Shown piece by piece: positions 19,164 to 27,934 of a stretch of 64,000 nt of DNA. Position numbers and translations under genes: made by a program. The notes under the pieces were generated by a model. That model searched no databases and was not told where the DNA came from. It was given only the letters and a program-made list of their open reading frames with translations. The DNA comes from Aeromonas sp. RU39B (lineage in GTDB: Bacteria > Pseudomonadota > Gammaproteobacteria > Enterobacterales > Aeromonadaceae), in the NCBI RefSeq assembly GCF_900156095.1, contig NZ_FTMJ01000011.1, positions 1 to 64,000 on the forward strand. The letters are read 5' to 3'. Each line of letters starts with the position of its first letter. Position 1 is the first letter of the stretch.

Positions 19164-19691
19164 TCAGTAGTTGATACTGATGTATTCGACCTCTGCGACC
19201 CCCATGCCGGCTTTGAGCCGAACGGTCAGCACGAAGAAGAAATTGGCCAGCAGGTTGGCAAAGCGATACAGGATGGGATCGAAGCGCACACCACTCTCTT
19301 CCAGTCGCACCAGCAGTCGCACGACTTTCTTGGCGCCGCAGCGACACAGATGCAACGTGGGCACCGGCATCGGACCGCGTGGCAGGACAAAACCGGTGAC
19401 CCGGCCGCGAGTCAGGTCGTTGTAGTGGTCATAGCGGGTTTTCAGCCAGTTCAGATCATCGTCAAAGATGCCAAGCTTGCCGCGCACCGAGCCATTCAGG
19501 TTGTAAATCAGCCGCTGCAGTTGGTCGAGATCATCATTCACCTCGTCAAAACCGGGCGGTAGTTGGGCCATCACGGCGCCCACCTGACAGCAGAGCTCGT
19601 CGGTCGCTATTTCATAGTCGCACTGATAACGAGTTTCAAAGATAAAGGGGTAGCAGAGCTCCCGCTTGTCACTGGGGCGTTTCGGATTCAT
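19164..19691 (-). CDS. Divergent PduO-type cobalamin adenosyltransferase-like protein
   Basis: A 175-residue helical protein aligning with PduO/MMAB adenosyltransferases. ATDELCCQVGAV (about 29-40) matches the TDEL helix, DLDQLQRLIYNLNGSV the following helix, and FVLPRGPMPVPTLHLCR with LYRFANLLANFFFVL (about 102-155) the active-site helices. The N-terminal ATP motif TKTGDxG is missing and the CRR...R arginines are replaced by Lys-rich residues. It may therefore be a non-catalytic or changed-function homologue. No cobalamin genes are adjacent. Confidence 0.65.
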   Translation of the reverse strand: MNPKRPSDKRELCYPFIFETRYQCDYEIATDELCCQVGAVMAQLPPGFDEVNDDLDQLQRLIYNLNGSVRGKLGIFDDDLNWLKTRYDHYNDLTRGRVTGFVLPRGPMPVPTLHLCRCGAKKVVRLLVRLEESGVRFDPILYRFANLLANFFFVLTVRLKAGMGVAEVEYISINY

Positions 19692-19720
19692 GGCAGGCGT
19701 GGGCTGGTGGACGAGTTAAA

Positions 19721-19754
19721 AGGAGTTTGCCAGCACCGATCCGGGCTGGCAAAC
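19721..19754 (-). terminator. Terminator after the DUF5610 gene
   Basis: GTTTGCCAGC and GCTGGCAAAC (19725-19734 and 19745-19754) form a ten-bp stem with a ten-base loop, followed on the minus strand by TCCTTTTAA. It separates the DUF5610 gene from the adenosyltransferase-like gene. Confidence 0.8.
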
Positions 19755-19761
19755 CCGAGCT

Positions 19762-20874
19762 TTAACCGAGCTGGCGCAGGGCTTCGAGCATTCTCTGGTT
19801 GAAGCCGAGAAAACGGCTGGTCTGGTCACTGCTCTGTCCCTGCGCGGCCAGCACCGACTGGGTGAGGGCGGTCTGCGAGTCAGGGGTCAGCGTCTGATCG
19901 GCCTGATTTTGCACCTGTTCCAGCTTGGGCAGATAACTGGCAAGCGGTTTGAGGGTCTCCTGCAAGGTGTTGTTCTTGTTGCCCTGATAGGTCTGGCTGA
20001 TGCGGTTCTGCTGCTTGAGCGACAGGCTGAAACTGGCCAGCTGGCTATTATCCAGCCCGAGTCCGTTGGCTTTGTCGGCCACCTTGTCGAGATCGCCGGA
20101 GAAGAAGGACTCCCCCAGATCGTCGATGCCCTTGACCAGATCGCCGATTGAGCTCATCTCTTCATCGCTGAGCTCCCCTTGCAGGGCGAAGCTGAAATTC
20201 TGACTGTTCTGGAAGCTGACCCGGCTGCCCTGATTGCCCTGATCGTTCTTGAACTGCCAGCTGTCGTTAAAGCGCAGCACTACCTTGTCCCCTTCGCGGG
20301 TCTCAATCTCGAGGTACCCTTGCTGGCGGCTGGCCATCTCGACGGCAGCCTGCTCGGTGGGTGACACCTTGCCGAAGAACTCTTTTTCAAACTGGTCGAG
20401 CCCTTCCTTAATCAGTTTGTAGCTCTGATCGATGCCGGTTTTGATGTCTTCGTTGTCGGTGGCGTCCTTGCCCAACATCTTTTTGGCATCGGCAAAGCCC
20501 ATATCGACCCCTTTACGGGCCTGCTCCATCATGCTGGTCAGCGAATCATCGTCCTTGCCATCGGCACGGGCTGCACCCAGCCGTCCGGTGACAAACTGCA
20601 GCACATTCTTGGCCACCTCTTCGTAGTCGAACAGGGTATCGGGGGTGACCTCCTCGCTCTGTTTGGGGGCCTGATACTGATTGCCGTTGAGCTCAAGACT
20701 GAACTGTAATGCTTGCTGGATCAGCACTTGCGCCCATTTGGGGCGGTTGTGCAGCGAAACCTGATCACTCTGCTCCGAACTGCTGGCAGACTGACTCTGA
20801 GTGGCCTGTTGCTGGGCTTTGGAGGTCAGATCGCTGCTCTTGCTGACCGTCTTGCCCATACCGTCGATTTGCAT
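19762..20874 (-). CDS. DUF5610-like protein, unknown function
   Basis: A 370-residue soluble-looking protein without a signal peptide. Residues 1-50 are Ser/Gln-rich and probably disordered. Residues 65-165 (ALQFSLELNGNQY, DTLFDYEEVAKNVLQFVTGRL, MMEQARKGVDMGFADAKKML) resemble DUF5610. The C-terminal half is again Gln/Ser/Asp-rich and ends RFLGFNQRMLEALRQLG. GGAGG lies eight bases before the ATG at 20874. Its function is unknown. It is transcribed divergently from trmA and ends at its own terminator. Confidence 0.65.
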   Translation of the reverse strand: MQIDGMGKTVSKSSDLTSKAQQQATQSQSASSSEQSDQVSLHNRPKWAQVLIQQALQFSLELNGNQYQAPKQSEEVTPDTLFDYEEVAKNVLQFVTGRLGAARADGKDDDSLTSMMEQARKGVDMGFADAKKMLGKDATDNEDIKTGIDQSYKLIKEGLDQFEKEFFGKVSPTEQAAVEMASRQQGYLEIETREGDKVVLRFNDSWQFKNDQGNQGSRVSFQNSQNFSFALQGELSDEEMSSIGDLVKGIDDLGESFFSGDLDKVADKANGLGLDNSQLASFSLSLKQQNRISQTYQGNKNNTLQETLKPLASYLPKLEQVQNQADQTLTPDSQTALTQSVLAAQGQSSDQTSRFLGFNQRMLEALRQLG

Positions 20875-21025
20875 GTCTGTATCCTCCGCGGATGGCCGGT
20901 CGTCCTTTATCGGCCTGTCTGGATAATTCTTGACCATAAAATACTGGACAACCGCACCTCGCTTCTTAAAATCCCCCCCTCGGGTCTGCCGACCCCGTTT
21001 TTCGGCTTCGTCCATGAGGTATTTG

Positions 21026-22120
21026 ATGAGTCACTCCCCGGCTGCTTACCAGCAGCAACTCGACGCCAAGGCCGAGCGCCTGCGCGCCCTGTTCGCCGCC
21101 TACAATCCGCCTGCGCTCGAGGTGTTTGCCTCGCCGGCCGAGCACTACCGCATGCGTGCCGAGTTCCGCATCTGGCACGACGGAGATGACCTCTACCACA
21201 TCATGTTTGATCAGGAGACCCGCCAGCGGGTCCGGGTCGATCAGTTCCCGACCGCCAGCCGTTTGATCAACACCCTGATGCCGCATCTGCTCGATGGCAT
21301 TCGTCCTCAGCCGGTGCTGCGTCGCAAGCTGTTCCAGATCGATTACCTCTCGACCTGTTCCGGCCAGGTGGTGGTCAGCATGCTCTATCACCGCAAGCTG
21401 GATGCCGAGTGGCAGAGCGCGGCTGAAGCCTTGCGGGCGAGCCTGCGTGAGCAGGGTTTTGATCTGCAGCTGATTGGCCGTGCTCACAAACAGAAGATCT
21501 GCCTCGAGCAGGATTTCGTGGTGGAAGAGCTGGAGGTGGAGGGGCGCCGCTACGTCTACCGCCAAGTCGAAAACAGCTTCACCCAGCCCAATGCCGAGAT
21601 TAACCGCCAGATGCTGACCTGGGCGCGCGATGTGACCCGTCATAGCGAAGGGGATCTGCTTGAGCTGTACTGCGGTAACGGCAACTTCTCCATCGCATTG
21701 GCCGAGAACTTCGACCGGGTGCTGGCGACCGAGATTGCCAAGCCGAGCGTGGAGTCTGCCCAGTTCAATATCGCCGCAAACGGCATCGAGAACCTGATTA
21801 TCCTGCGCATGTCGGCCGAGGAGTTTACGATGGCGATGCGTGGCGAGCGCGAGTTCAACCGCCTGCAGGGGATCGACCTGACCAGCTATCGCTGCAACAC
21901 CATTTTTGTCGATCCGCCGCGCTCCGGTCTCGATGCGGACACCGTCAAGCTGGTGCAGGAGTATGACAACATCCTCTATATCTCCTGCAACCCGGATACT
22001 CTACAGGAGAACATGGCTGTGCTGGCTGACACCCATGAAATCGCCCGTTTCGCCCTGTTTGACCAGTTTCCCTGGACCCATCACATGGAATCCGGTGTGC
22101 TGCTGCGCCGCAAGGGCTGA
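21026..22120 (+). CDS. trmA: tRNA (uracil-5-)-methyltransferase
   Basis: A 364-residue SAM enzyme that makes m5U54 in the T-loop of tRNAs. Seen are the SAM site [16 protein letters not shown] (211-226), DPPRSGLD near 297, the nucleophile Cys321 in ISCNPDTL and the general base Glu355 in HHMESG. The start at 21026 has GAGG six bases upstream and matches the E. coli length (366). The upstream extension of the frame is not conserved in character. Confidence 0.95.
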   Translation: MSHSPAAYQQQLDAKAERLRALFAAYNPPALEVFASPAEHYRMRAEFRIWHDGDDLYHIMFDQETRQRVRVDQFPTASRLINTLMPHLLDGIRPQPVLRRKLFQIDYLSTCSGQVVVSMLYHRKLDAEWQSAAEALRASLREQGFDLQLIGRAHKQKICLEQDFVVEELEVEGRRYVYRQVENSFTQPNAEINRQMLTWARDVTRHSEGDLLELYCGNGNFSIALAENFDRVLATEIAKPSVESAQFNIAANGIENLIILRMSAEEFTMAMRGEREFNRLQGIDLTSYRCNTIFVDPPRSGLDADTVKLVQEYDNILYISCNPDTLQENMAVLADTHEIARFALFDQFPWTHHMESGVLLRRKG

Positions 22121-22135
22121 TGCAGCGATGAGCAA

Positions 22136-22168
22136 AAGGGGAGGCCAGTCGGCTTCCCCTTACTGTTT
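22136..22168 (+). terminator. trmA terminator
   Basis: AAGGGGAGGCC (22136-22146) pairs with GGCTTCCCCTT (22151-22161), one G-U pair, AGTC loop, followed by ACTGTTTTC. Confidence 0.8.
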
Positions 22169-22360
22169 TCAGTGCCTTTGATATTATGAAAATGGTTATT
22201 TCAGTTGAGAGTAAAATAATAAGGCGTTAAGCGATAAAAAAGATCGGAATAAATTGTTAGCAGCGTCGCAAATCGCCCATCTTGCATATTGCCTGTTATG
22301 CTTGTCTCTTCATAATGACCGGCGACAGTTTGAAGTTTCTAATTTCAAATAGGTGGCAAT

Positions 22361-22435
22361 ATGAATCGCATACTCACATGCCGTAAGTGGTTCAATCTTG
22401 ATCGCAAGATCGCCTTCTTCTTCCCGCTCGTCTGA
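22361..22435 (+). CDS. tnaC: Tryptophanase operon leader peptide TnaC
   Basis: A 24-residue frame begins MNRILTCRKWFNLDRKIAFF and ends F-P-L-V before TGA. It keeps the critical TnaC spacing: Trp10, Asp14 and Pro22 match E. coli Trp12, Asp16 and Pro24, and KWFNLD parallels KWFNID. In E. coli, free tryptophan stalls the ribosome at the end of TnaC, which masks Rho and lets transcription reach tnaA. Two residues follow the Pro, as in Proteus. The 188-base spacer to tnaA is C-rich early on. Confidence 0.9.
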   Translation: MNRILTCRKWFNLDRKIAFFFPLV

Positions 22436-22623
22436 TTCCTCATGTGTGCGTCTCGCACCACTTGCGCCTTTACTCCTGTTCTGCAGGTCTGCTGCATAGC
22501 CTGGCTGTTTGCCAGCTAAACGTAGCAGCGGCGCACCATATTTAAAATTTACTCTCTGTTCGGCCAATCAATATATCGCGCCGAGCTGGATCGTTATTGT
22601 CTGAATATATTGGGGTTAGTCTC
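22436..22623 (+). promoter_or_regulatory. tnaC-tnaA spacer with probable Rho-dependent termination region
   Basis: The 188-base spacer starts with a pyrimidine-rich stretch (22436-22500) fitting a rut region. TGCGCCTTTACT at 22463-22474 resembles a boxA. By analogy with E. coli tna, transcription ends here unless the ribosome stalls on TnaC. The layout is visible; the termination itself is inferred. Confidence 0.55.
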
Positions 22624-24081
22624 ATGGAAAACTTTAAGCATCTTCCCGAACCGTTCCGTATTCGTGTTATTGAGCCGGTCAAGCGCACGACTCGCGAATA
22701 TCGTAATACCGCTATTCTGAACGCCGGTATGAACCCGTTCCTGCTCGACAGTGAAGATGTGTTTATTGACCTGCTGACCGACAGCGGCACCGGCGCTGTG
22801 ACTCAGGACATGCAAGCCGCCATGATGCGCGGTGACGAAGCCTATAGCGGCAGCCGCAGCTTCCATGCCCTGCGCAACGCCGTGCAGGATATCTTTGGTT
22901 ATGCGCTGACCATCCCGACCCACCAGGGCCGTGGCGCCGAGCAGATCTATATTCCGGTGCTGATCAAAAAGCGTGAAAAGGAGAAGGGGCTGGATCGCAA
23001 GAAGATGGTGGCGCTCTCCAACTACTTCTTCGACACCACCCAGGGTCACACCCAGATCAACTGCTGCGCGGCTCGCAACGTCTACACCAAGGAAGCGTTC
23101 GACACCAGCGTGACGGCCGACTTCAAGGGCAACTTCGACCTCGCCAAGCTGGAAGCCGCGATTGCAGAAGCCGGGGCCGCCAACGTGCCTTATATCGTCA
23201 GCACCATCACCTGCAACTCGGCCGGTGGTCAGCCGGTCTCGATCGCCAATCTTAAAGCGGTCTACGAGATTGCCCGCCAGCACGATATCCCGGTGATCAT
23301 GGACTCCGCCCGCTTTGCCGAGAACGCCTACTTTATCCAGCAGCGTGAGCCCGGCTACAGCAACTGGACCATCGAGCAGATCACCAAGGAAGCTTACAAA
23401 TACGCCGACGGTCTGGCCATGTCCGCCAAGAAGGATGCCATGGTGCCGATGGGCGGCCTGCTCTGCTTCAAAGACGAATCGATGCTGGACGTTTACAACG
23501 AGTGCCGTACCCTGTGCGTGGTGCAGGAGGGGTTCCCGACCTATGGCGGTCTGGAAGGTGGTGCCATGGAGCGTCTGGCGGTTGGCTTGTATGACGGCAT
23601 GCGTCAGGACTGGCTCGCCTACCGTATCCAGCAGGTTCAGTATCTGGTGGACGGGCTGGAAGCGATCGGTATCGTCTGTCAGCAAGCCGGTGGCCACGCC
23701 GCCTTCGTTGATGCCGGCAAGCTGCTGCCGCACATTCCGGCTGGCCAGTTCCCGGCTCATGCGCTGGCGTGCGAGCTCTACAAGGTGGCCGGTATCCGCG
23801 CCGTCGAGATCGGCTCCCTGCTGCAGGGGCGTGACCCGGCAACCGGCAAGCAGATGGCCTGCCCGGCCGAGCTGCTACGCCTGACTATTCCGCGTGCTAC
23901 CTATACCCAAACTCATATGGACTTCATCATTGAAGCCTTCCAGGAAGTGAAGAAGAACGCCAAGAATATCAAGGGGCTGGAGTTTACCTACGAGCCGCCG
24001 GTACTGCGTCACTTTACCGCTCGCTTTAAGGAAGTGGAGACCACGGCACAGGGCAGCACCAGGCAGCTGGTTGAAGCCTGA
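22624..24081 (+). CDS. tnaA: Tryptophanase
   Basis: A 485-residue PLP enzyme that splits tryptophan to indole, pyruvate and ammonia in the cytoplasm. The first 24 residues ([20 protein letters not shown] and on) are nearly identical to E. coli TnaA. The PLP lysine lies in [15 protein letters not shown], and [20 protein letters not shown] and [11 protein letters not shown] are conserved. It is about 14 residues longer than E. coli (471), all at the C-terminus. It makes the organism indole-positive and lies under TnaC control. Confidence 0.97.
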   Translation: MENFKHLPEPFRIRVIEPVKRTTREYRNTAILNAGMNPFLLDSEDVFIDLLTDSGTGAVTQDMQAAMMRGDEAYSGSRSFHALRNAVQDIFGYALTIPTHQGRGAEQIYIPVLIKKREKEKGLDRKKMVALSNYFFDTTQGHTQINCCAARNVYTKEAFDTSVTADFKGNFDLAKLEAAIAEAGAANVPYIVSTITCNSAGGQPVSIANLKAVYEIARQHDIPVIMDSARFAENAYFIQQREPGYSNWTIEQITKEAYKYADGLAMSAKKDAMVPMGGLLCFKDESMLDVYNECRTLCVVQEGFPTYGGLEGGAMERLAVGLYDGMRQDWLAYRIQQVQYLVDGLEAIGIVCQQAGGHAAFVDAGKLLPHIPAGQFPAHALACELYKVAGIRAVEIGSLLQGRDPATGKQMACPAELLRLTIPRATYTQTHMDFIIEAFQEVKKNAKNIKGLEFTYEPPVLRHFTARFKEVETTAQGSTRQLVEA

Positions 24082-24093
24082 CAGGCATGACAC

Positions 24094-24123
24094 GAGGCAC
24101 AGATGATTCTGTGCCTCTTTTTT
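24094..24123 (+). terminator. Strong terminator between tnaA and the permease gene
   Basis: GAGGCACAGA (24094-24103) pairs with TCTGTGCCTC (24108-24117) across TGAT, followed by six T. It begins 12 bases after the tnaA stop and lies before the permease start at 24160, so the permease is only partly co-transcribed or has its own promoter. Confidence 0.9.
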
Positions 24124-24159
24124 GATTTCTATTTGGGGCTACAAGCAGGGGGAGAGAGC

Positions 24160-25371
24160 ATGACCAACAATCCGTCCGTCGTGGGGGGAGCCTGTATCAT
24201 CGCCAGCGTCTGCGTGGGCGCCGGTATGCTGGGGCTGCCCAGTGCCGGAGCCGGTGCCTGGACCACCTGGTCCACACTGGCCATCACCTTGACCATGGTG
24301 GTGATGACCGTCTCTGGCTGGATGTTGCTGGAGGCCTTCAAGCGCTATGACCTGAAGGTGTCGTTCAACACGGTGACACGGGATCTGCTGGGGGCAAAAG
24401 TGAATGCCTTCAACAACCTGACCGTCTATTTCGTCGGCGGCATTCTGCTCTATGCCTACATCACCTCGTCAGGGCTGATCCTGCAGGGGATGCTGGGTAT
24501 CGACAGCAAGATCGCCTCGGTGCTGTTCGTGCTGCTCTTCTCCGGTTTTGTCTGGCACTCCACCCGTGCGGTAGACCGGATCTCGGTGCTGCTGATTGTC
24601 TTTATGCTGCTGAGTTTCGTGTTTGGGGTCTCGGGGCTGGCGATGAAGATCAACGTTGCCCAGCTGTTCGACCCGCTGCGCGAAGAGGCCATGCATGCAC
24701 CCTATGCGCTGGCTATGCTGCCGGTCGCGCTCACCTCGTTTGGTTATCACCATTCAGTCGCCTCAATGCGCTCTTACTATGGCAATGAAAACAAAGCCAA
24801 ATATGCCATTTTGGGCGGCACTGTGATTGCTCTGAGCTTCTATATGCTGTGGCTGTTCAGCATTTTCGGCAATCTGCCGCGTGAGCACTTCGGCCCGGTC
24901 ATTGCCAAGGGTGGTGACGTGGATGTCCTGCTGCAGGCGCTGGGTTCGGTGATTGAGTCGCAGAAGGTGGCCAGTGCCATCAACGGTTTCTCCATGGCTG
25001 CCATCCTCTCTTCGTTTATCGGCGTGGGGCTCGGGGTGTTCGACTATCTGGCGGATCTGTTCAAGTTCGACAACACCCGCGCCGGTCGTACCAAGTCCTG
25101 GCTGGTGACCTTCCTGCCGCCGCTGGTGCTGTCGCTACTGTTCCCGTTCGGTTTCATTATCGCCATCGGCTATGCCGGTGCGGCCGCCACGGTCTGGACC
25201 TGCATTATTCCGGCCTTGCTGGTGCACAAGGCGCGCGCCACCCACGGAACCGACGGCTTCACCGCGCCCGGTGGTCAGGTGATGGTGGTGGGGGTGATCC
25301 TGTTTGGCGTGCTGACCGCCCTGTTCCATATGCTCAATATGGTCGGCATGTTGCCCACCTATACCGGCTAA
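24160..25371 (+). CDS. tnaB: Tryptophan permease, TnaB/Mtr type (HAAAP family)
   Basis: A 403-residue inner-membrane symporter with about 11 helices. The N-terminus has PSVVGGACIIASVCVGAGMLGLP, the hallmark of the hydroxy/aromatic amino-acid permease family, and SFGYHHSVASMRSYYG near 215 is conserved in TnaB, Mtr and TyrP. Following tnaA, it probably imports tryptophan. GGGGGAGAG stands before the chosen ATG; the open frame upstream crosses the terminator and is not used. Confidence 0.88.
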   Translation: MTNNPSVVGGACIIASVCVGAGMLGLPSAGAGAWTTWSTLAITLTMVVMTVSGWMLLEAFKRYDLKVSFNTVTRDLLGAKVNAFNNLTVYFVGGILLYAYITSSGLILQGMLGIDSKIASVLFVLLFSGFVWHSTRAVDRISVLLIVFMLLSFVFGVSGLAMKINVAQLFDPLREEAMHAPYALAMLPVALTSFGYHHSVASMRSYYGNENKAKYAILGGTVIALSFYMLWLFSIFGNLPREHFGPVIAKGGDVDVLLQALGSVIESQKVASAINGFSMAAILSSFIGVGLGVFDYLADLFKFDNTRAGRTKSWLVTFLPPLVLSLLFPFGFIIAIGYAGAAATVWTCIIPALLVHKARATHGTDGFTAPGGQVMVVGVILFGVLTALFHMLNMVGMLPTYTG

Positions 25372-25390
25372 TTTCTCCTGTGTGACCTTC

Positions 25391-25420
25391 AGCGCGGCGC
25401 TTCGGTGCCGCGTTGTCATT
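25391..25420 (+). terminator. Possible tnaB terminator
   Basis: CGCGGCGC (25393-25400) and GTGCCGCG (25405-25412) form a stem with a TTCG tetraloop and one G-U pair. The T tract (TTGTCATTTTA) is interrupted. Confidence 0.6.
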
Positions 25421-25610
25421 TTATGCGCTTCACTTGGGTCACATTTCTCCCTGCAATTTCATTATTGATTGCTTGGTTAACAGTGTTCCTGTCGGTTTCT
25501 GCGTCAATCGGCGTCAAACCAGATAATTTCACCAGAAATAGGGTGTTGATCGATATGATGGTGAGTGATAGGTTATTTAATAAATATGCATATTTTTGCT
25601 GGAGAATGAG

Positions 25611-26378
25611 ATGTTGAAGCGCATTGCGGTTGCCGGATGTTTGTTGCTGGGTTCCTTGGGTTCTGCTTGGGCAGATGCGCCGACCTATGTGGTGGGTGCG
25701 GGTGGTACTTATCGTCCGTTCGAGTTCGAGAACAGCAAGAAAGAGCTGGAAGGGTTTGATATCGACATCATCAAGGCCATTGCCAAGGCATCTGATTTCA
25801 ACGTCAAACTGATCAACACCCCGTGGGAAGGTATCTTTGCCACACTGGGCACTGGCGATCGCGATATCATCATTTCCGGCATTACCATCACCGACAAGCG
25901 CAAGCAGATGGTCGATTTCTCCCACCCCTATTTCCCGGCTGAGCAGTCCATCGTGACAGCCGCTGGCTCCAAGATTGATTCGATCGCTTCGCTCAAAGAC
26001 AAGAAGGTCGGGGTCGTCAACTCCAGTACCGGTGACATCGTCGTCTCCGATGTGCTGGGCAAAAATAGCACCGCCATCAAGCGTTTTGATAACACACCGC
26101 TGGTACTGCAAGAGCTGCACGAAGATGGTATTGATGCCGCTGTGGGCGATGTGGGTGTGGTGAAGTACTACATCAAGACTCACCCGGAGAAGAAGTTTGC
26201 TCTGGTGTCGGATGCCAAGTTTGAGCGTCAGTATTTCGGTATCGCCGTGGCCAAGGGTAACACCGCCCTGCTGGAGAAGATCAACCAGGGTCTGGCCAGC
26301 ATCATCGCCGACGGTACCTACGCCAAGATCTACAAGACCTGGTTTGATGAGCAGGTGCCGACCCTGCCCGCCCAGTAA
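25611..26378 (+). CDS. Amino-acid ABC transporter periplasmic binding protein (GlnH-like)
   Basis: A 255-residue family-3 solute-binding protein. A signal peptide (1-21, ending AWA) precedes YVVGAGGTYRPFEFENSKKELEGFDIDII, which carries the amino-acid binding start. GDRDIIISGITITDKRKQMVDFS near 80 binds the alpha-carboxylate. The ligand is a polar or small amino acid; glutamine or arginine-type specificity cannot be told from sequence alone. GGAG lies six bases before the ATG. It heads a three-gene operon with a permease and an ATPase. Confidence 0.88.
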   Translation: MLKRIAVAGCLLLGSLGSAWADAPTYVVGAGGTYRPFEFENSKKELEGFDIDIIKAIAKASDFNVKLINTPWEGIFATLGTGDRDIIISGITITDKRKQMVDFSHPYFPAEQSIVTAAGSKIDSIASLKDKKVGVVNSSTGDIVVSDVLGKNSTAIKRFDNTPLVLQELHEDGIDAAVGDVGVVKYYIKTHPEKKFALVSDAKFERQYFGIAVAKGNTALLEKINQGLASIIADGTYAKIYKTWFDEQVPTLPAQ

Positions 26379-26400
26379 TTGGCACGCTGTGTTCTGATCG

Positions 26401-26434
26401 CAATGGCCGCTGCTTGCAGCGGCCATTGTTTCTC
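26401..26434 (+). terminator. Intra-operon hairpin after the binding-protein gene
   Basis: CAATGGCCGCTG (26401-26412) pairs with CAGCGGCCATTG (26417-26428) with a CTTG loop, followed by TTTCTCT. It likely lowers permease and ATPase expression relative to the binding protein. Confidence 0.7.
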
Positions 26435-26452
26435 TAAGTGACGGAAGAAGTT

Positions 26453-27217
26453 ATGAACGGTTTTCGTTGGGAAATCCTGCGCGAGTACCAGCCCCTGTTT
26501 ATTGACGGGGCACTGATGACCCTCAAGTGCACGGTGATCTGCGTGATCCTCGGTACTCTGTGGGGCTTGCTGCTGGGGCTGGGGCGCATGGCCAGTGCCG
26601 AGAAGGGCGTCTGGAAGCCGCTGCTGCGCTATGGCATCCAGTTGCCGGTAAAGGTGTATGTCAGTGCCCTGCGTGGCACGCCGCTGTTTGTGCAGATGAT
26701 GGTGGTGCACTTTGCCCTGATGCCGCTGTTTATTAACCCGTCGAGCGGGTTGCTGGTGGAACACGGGCTGCTGAGTGTCGATACGGCGCGAATGCTGCGC
26801 TCTGAATATGGTGCCTTTGTCTCGTGCGTGGTGGCGATTACGCTCAATGCCGGAGCCTATGTATCGGAGATCTTCCGGGCGGGCATCCAGTCAATCGACC
26901 GCGGCCAGATGGAAGCGTCCCGGGCGCTGGGCATGCCGTGGGGCAAGACCATGCGTAAGGTTATCCTGCCGCAGGCGTTTCGCCGCATTCTGCCCCCCTT
27001 GGGCAACAACGCTATCGCCATTGTGAAAGACTCGTCGCTGGCCTCGGCCATTGGTCTGGCGGATCTGGCCTATGCGGCGCGTACCGTCTCTGGCGCCTAC
27101 GCCACCTATTGGGAGCCCTATCTGGCCATTTCGGTGATCTATTGGGCCTTTACCTTCCTGCTGTCACGGCTGGTGGAACACCTGGAAAAGAGGTTTGGCA
27201 AAAGTGATTCGCGTTAA
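26453..27217 (+). CDS. Amino-acid ABC transporter permease (GlnP/HisM type)
   Basis: A 254-residue inner-membrane permease. It has the YIRGTPL-like motif [16 protein letters not shown] near 75 and the EAA coupling loop [23 protein letters not shown] near 160, which contacts the ATPase. A periplasmic insertion ([20 protein letters not shown]) precedes the conserved core. The ATG at 26453 with GGAAGAAG upstream is preferred to the GTG at 26438. It overlaps the ATPase gene. Confidence 0.87.
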   Translation: MNGFRWEILREYQPLFIDGALMTLKCTVICVILGTLWGLLLGLGRMASAEKGVWKPLLRYGIQLPVKVYVSALRGTPLFVQMMVVHFALMPLFINPSSGLLVEHGLLSVDTARMLRSEYGAFVSCVVAITLNAGAYVSEIFRAGIQSIDRGQMEASRALGMPWGKTMRKVILPQAFRRILPPLGNNAIAIVKDSSLASAIGLADLAYAARTVSGAYATYWEPYLAISVIYWAFTFLLSRLVEHLEKRFGKSDSR

Positions 27218-27926
27218 CAACCTGCAGAAGCAATTTGGCGACAGCCATGTGCTGCGTGGCATCAACTGTCATATCGCTGCGCAGGAGGTGGTCTGTGTGA
27301 TCGGTCCTTCCGGTTCGGGCAAGAGTACCTTTCTGCGCTGCCTGAATGCGCTGGAGACCCCGACCGGTGGCGAAGTGACAGTCAACGGTTTCGATGTGCA
27401 TGACCCGGCCACTAACCTCAACAAACTGCGTGAAACCGTAGGGATGGTGTTCCAGCGCTTCAATCTCTTCCCGCACATGACGGTGCTGGAGAACCTGATC
27501 ATGGCGCCCTGCTCTTTGCGTGGCATGAGCCGGGCCGATGCGCTGGTCAAGGCTGAGCAGTTGCTCACCAAGATTGGCCTGCTCGACAAGCTGGATGCCT
27601 GGCCGTCGAGTCTGTCGGGTGGTCAGCAGCAGCGGGTGGCGATCGCCCGCGCTCTGATGATGGACCCCTCTATCATGCTGTTTGATGAACCCACCTCGGC
27701 ACTGGACCCGGAATTGGTGGGCGAAGTGTTGGCTGTTATGAAACAGCTGGCTCAGGAGGGTATGACCATGGTCATTGTCACCCACGAGATGGGGTTTGCC
27801 CGTGAAGTGGCCAATCGGGTGCTGTTTATCGATCAGGGGATTATTCAGGAAGAGGGGTCACCCGAGCAGATCTTTACCGCGCCGACCAACCCCCGGACAG
27901 CCAGTTTCCTGAGCAAGGTGCTCTAA
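27204..27926 (+). CDS. Amino-acid ABC transporter ATPase (GlnQ-like)
   Basis: A 240-residue ABC ATPase, the same length as E. coli GlnQ when started at the GTG at 27204 (AGAGG ten bases upstream). A TTG at 27195 is the alternative. Walker A is GPSGSGKST near residue 33, the signature LSGGQQQR near 135 and Walker [14 protein letters not shown]. It powers uptake of a polar amino acid with the two genes before it. Only eight bases separate its stop from the convergent norR stop. Confidence 0.88.
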   Translation: MIRVNNLQKQFGDSHVLRGINCHIAAQEVVCVIGPSGSGKSTFLRCLNALETPTGGEVTVNGFDVHDPATNLNKLRETVGMVFQRFNLFPHMTVLENLIMAPCSLRGMSRADALVKAEQLLTKIGLLDKLDAWPSSLSGGQQQRVAIARALMMDPSIMLFDEPTSALDPELVGEVLAVMKQLAQEGMTMVIVTHEMGFAREVANRVLFIDQGIIQEEGSPEQIFTAPTNPRTASFLSKVL

Positions 27927-27934
27927 CGTTTATA

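Noticed and set aside
22162..22360. CRP site upstream of tnaC
   Set aside because: E. coli tna has one, but no TGTGA-N6-TCACA-like sequence better than chance was seen here.
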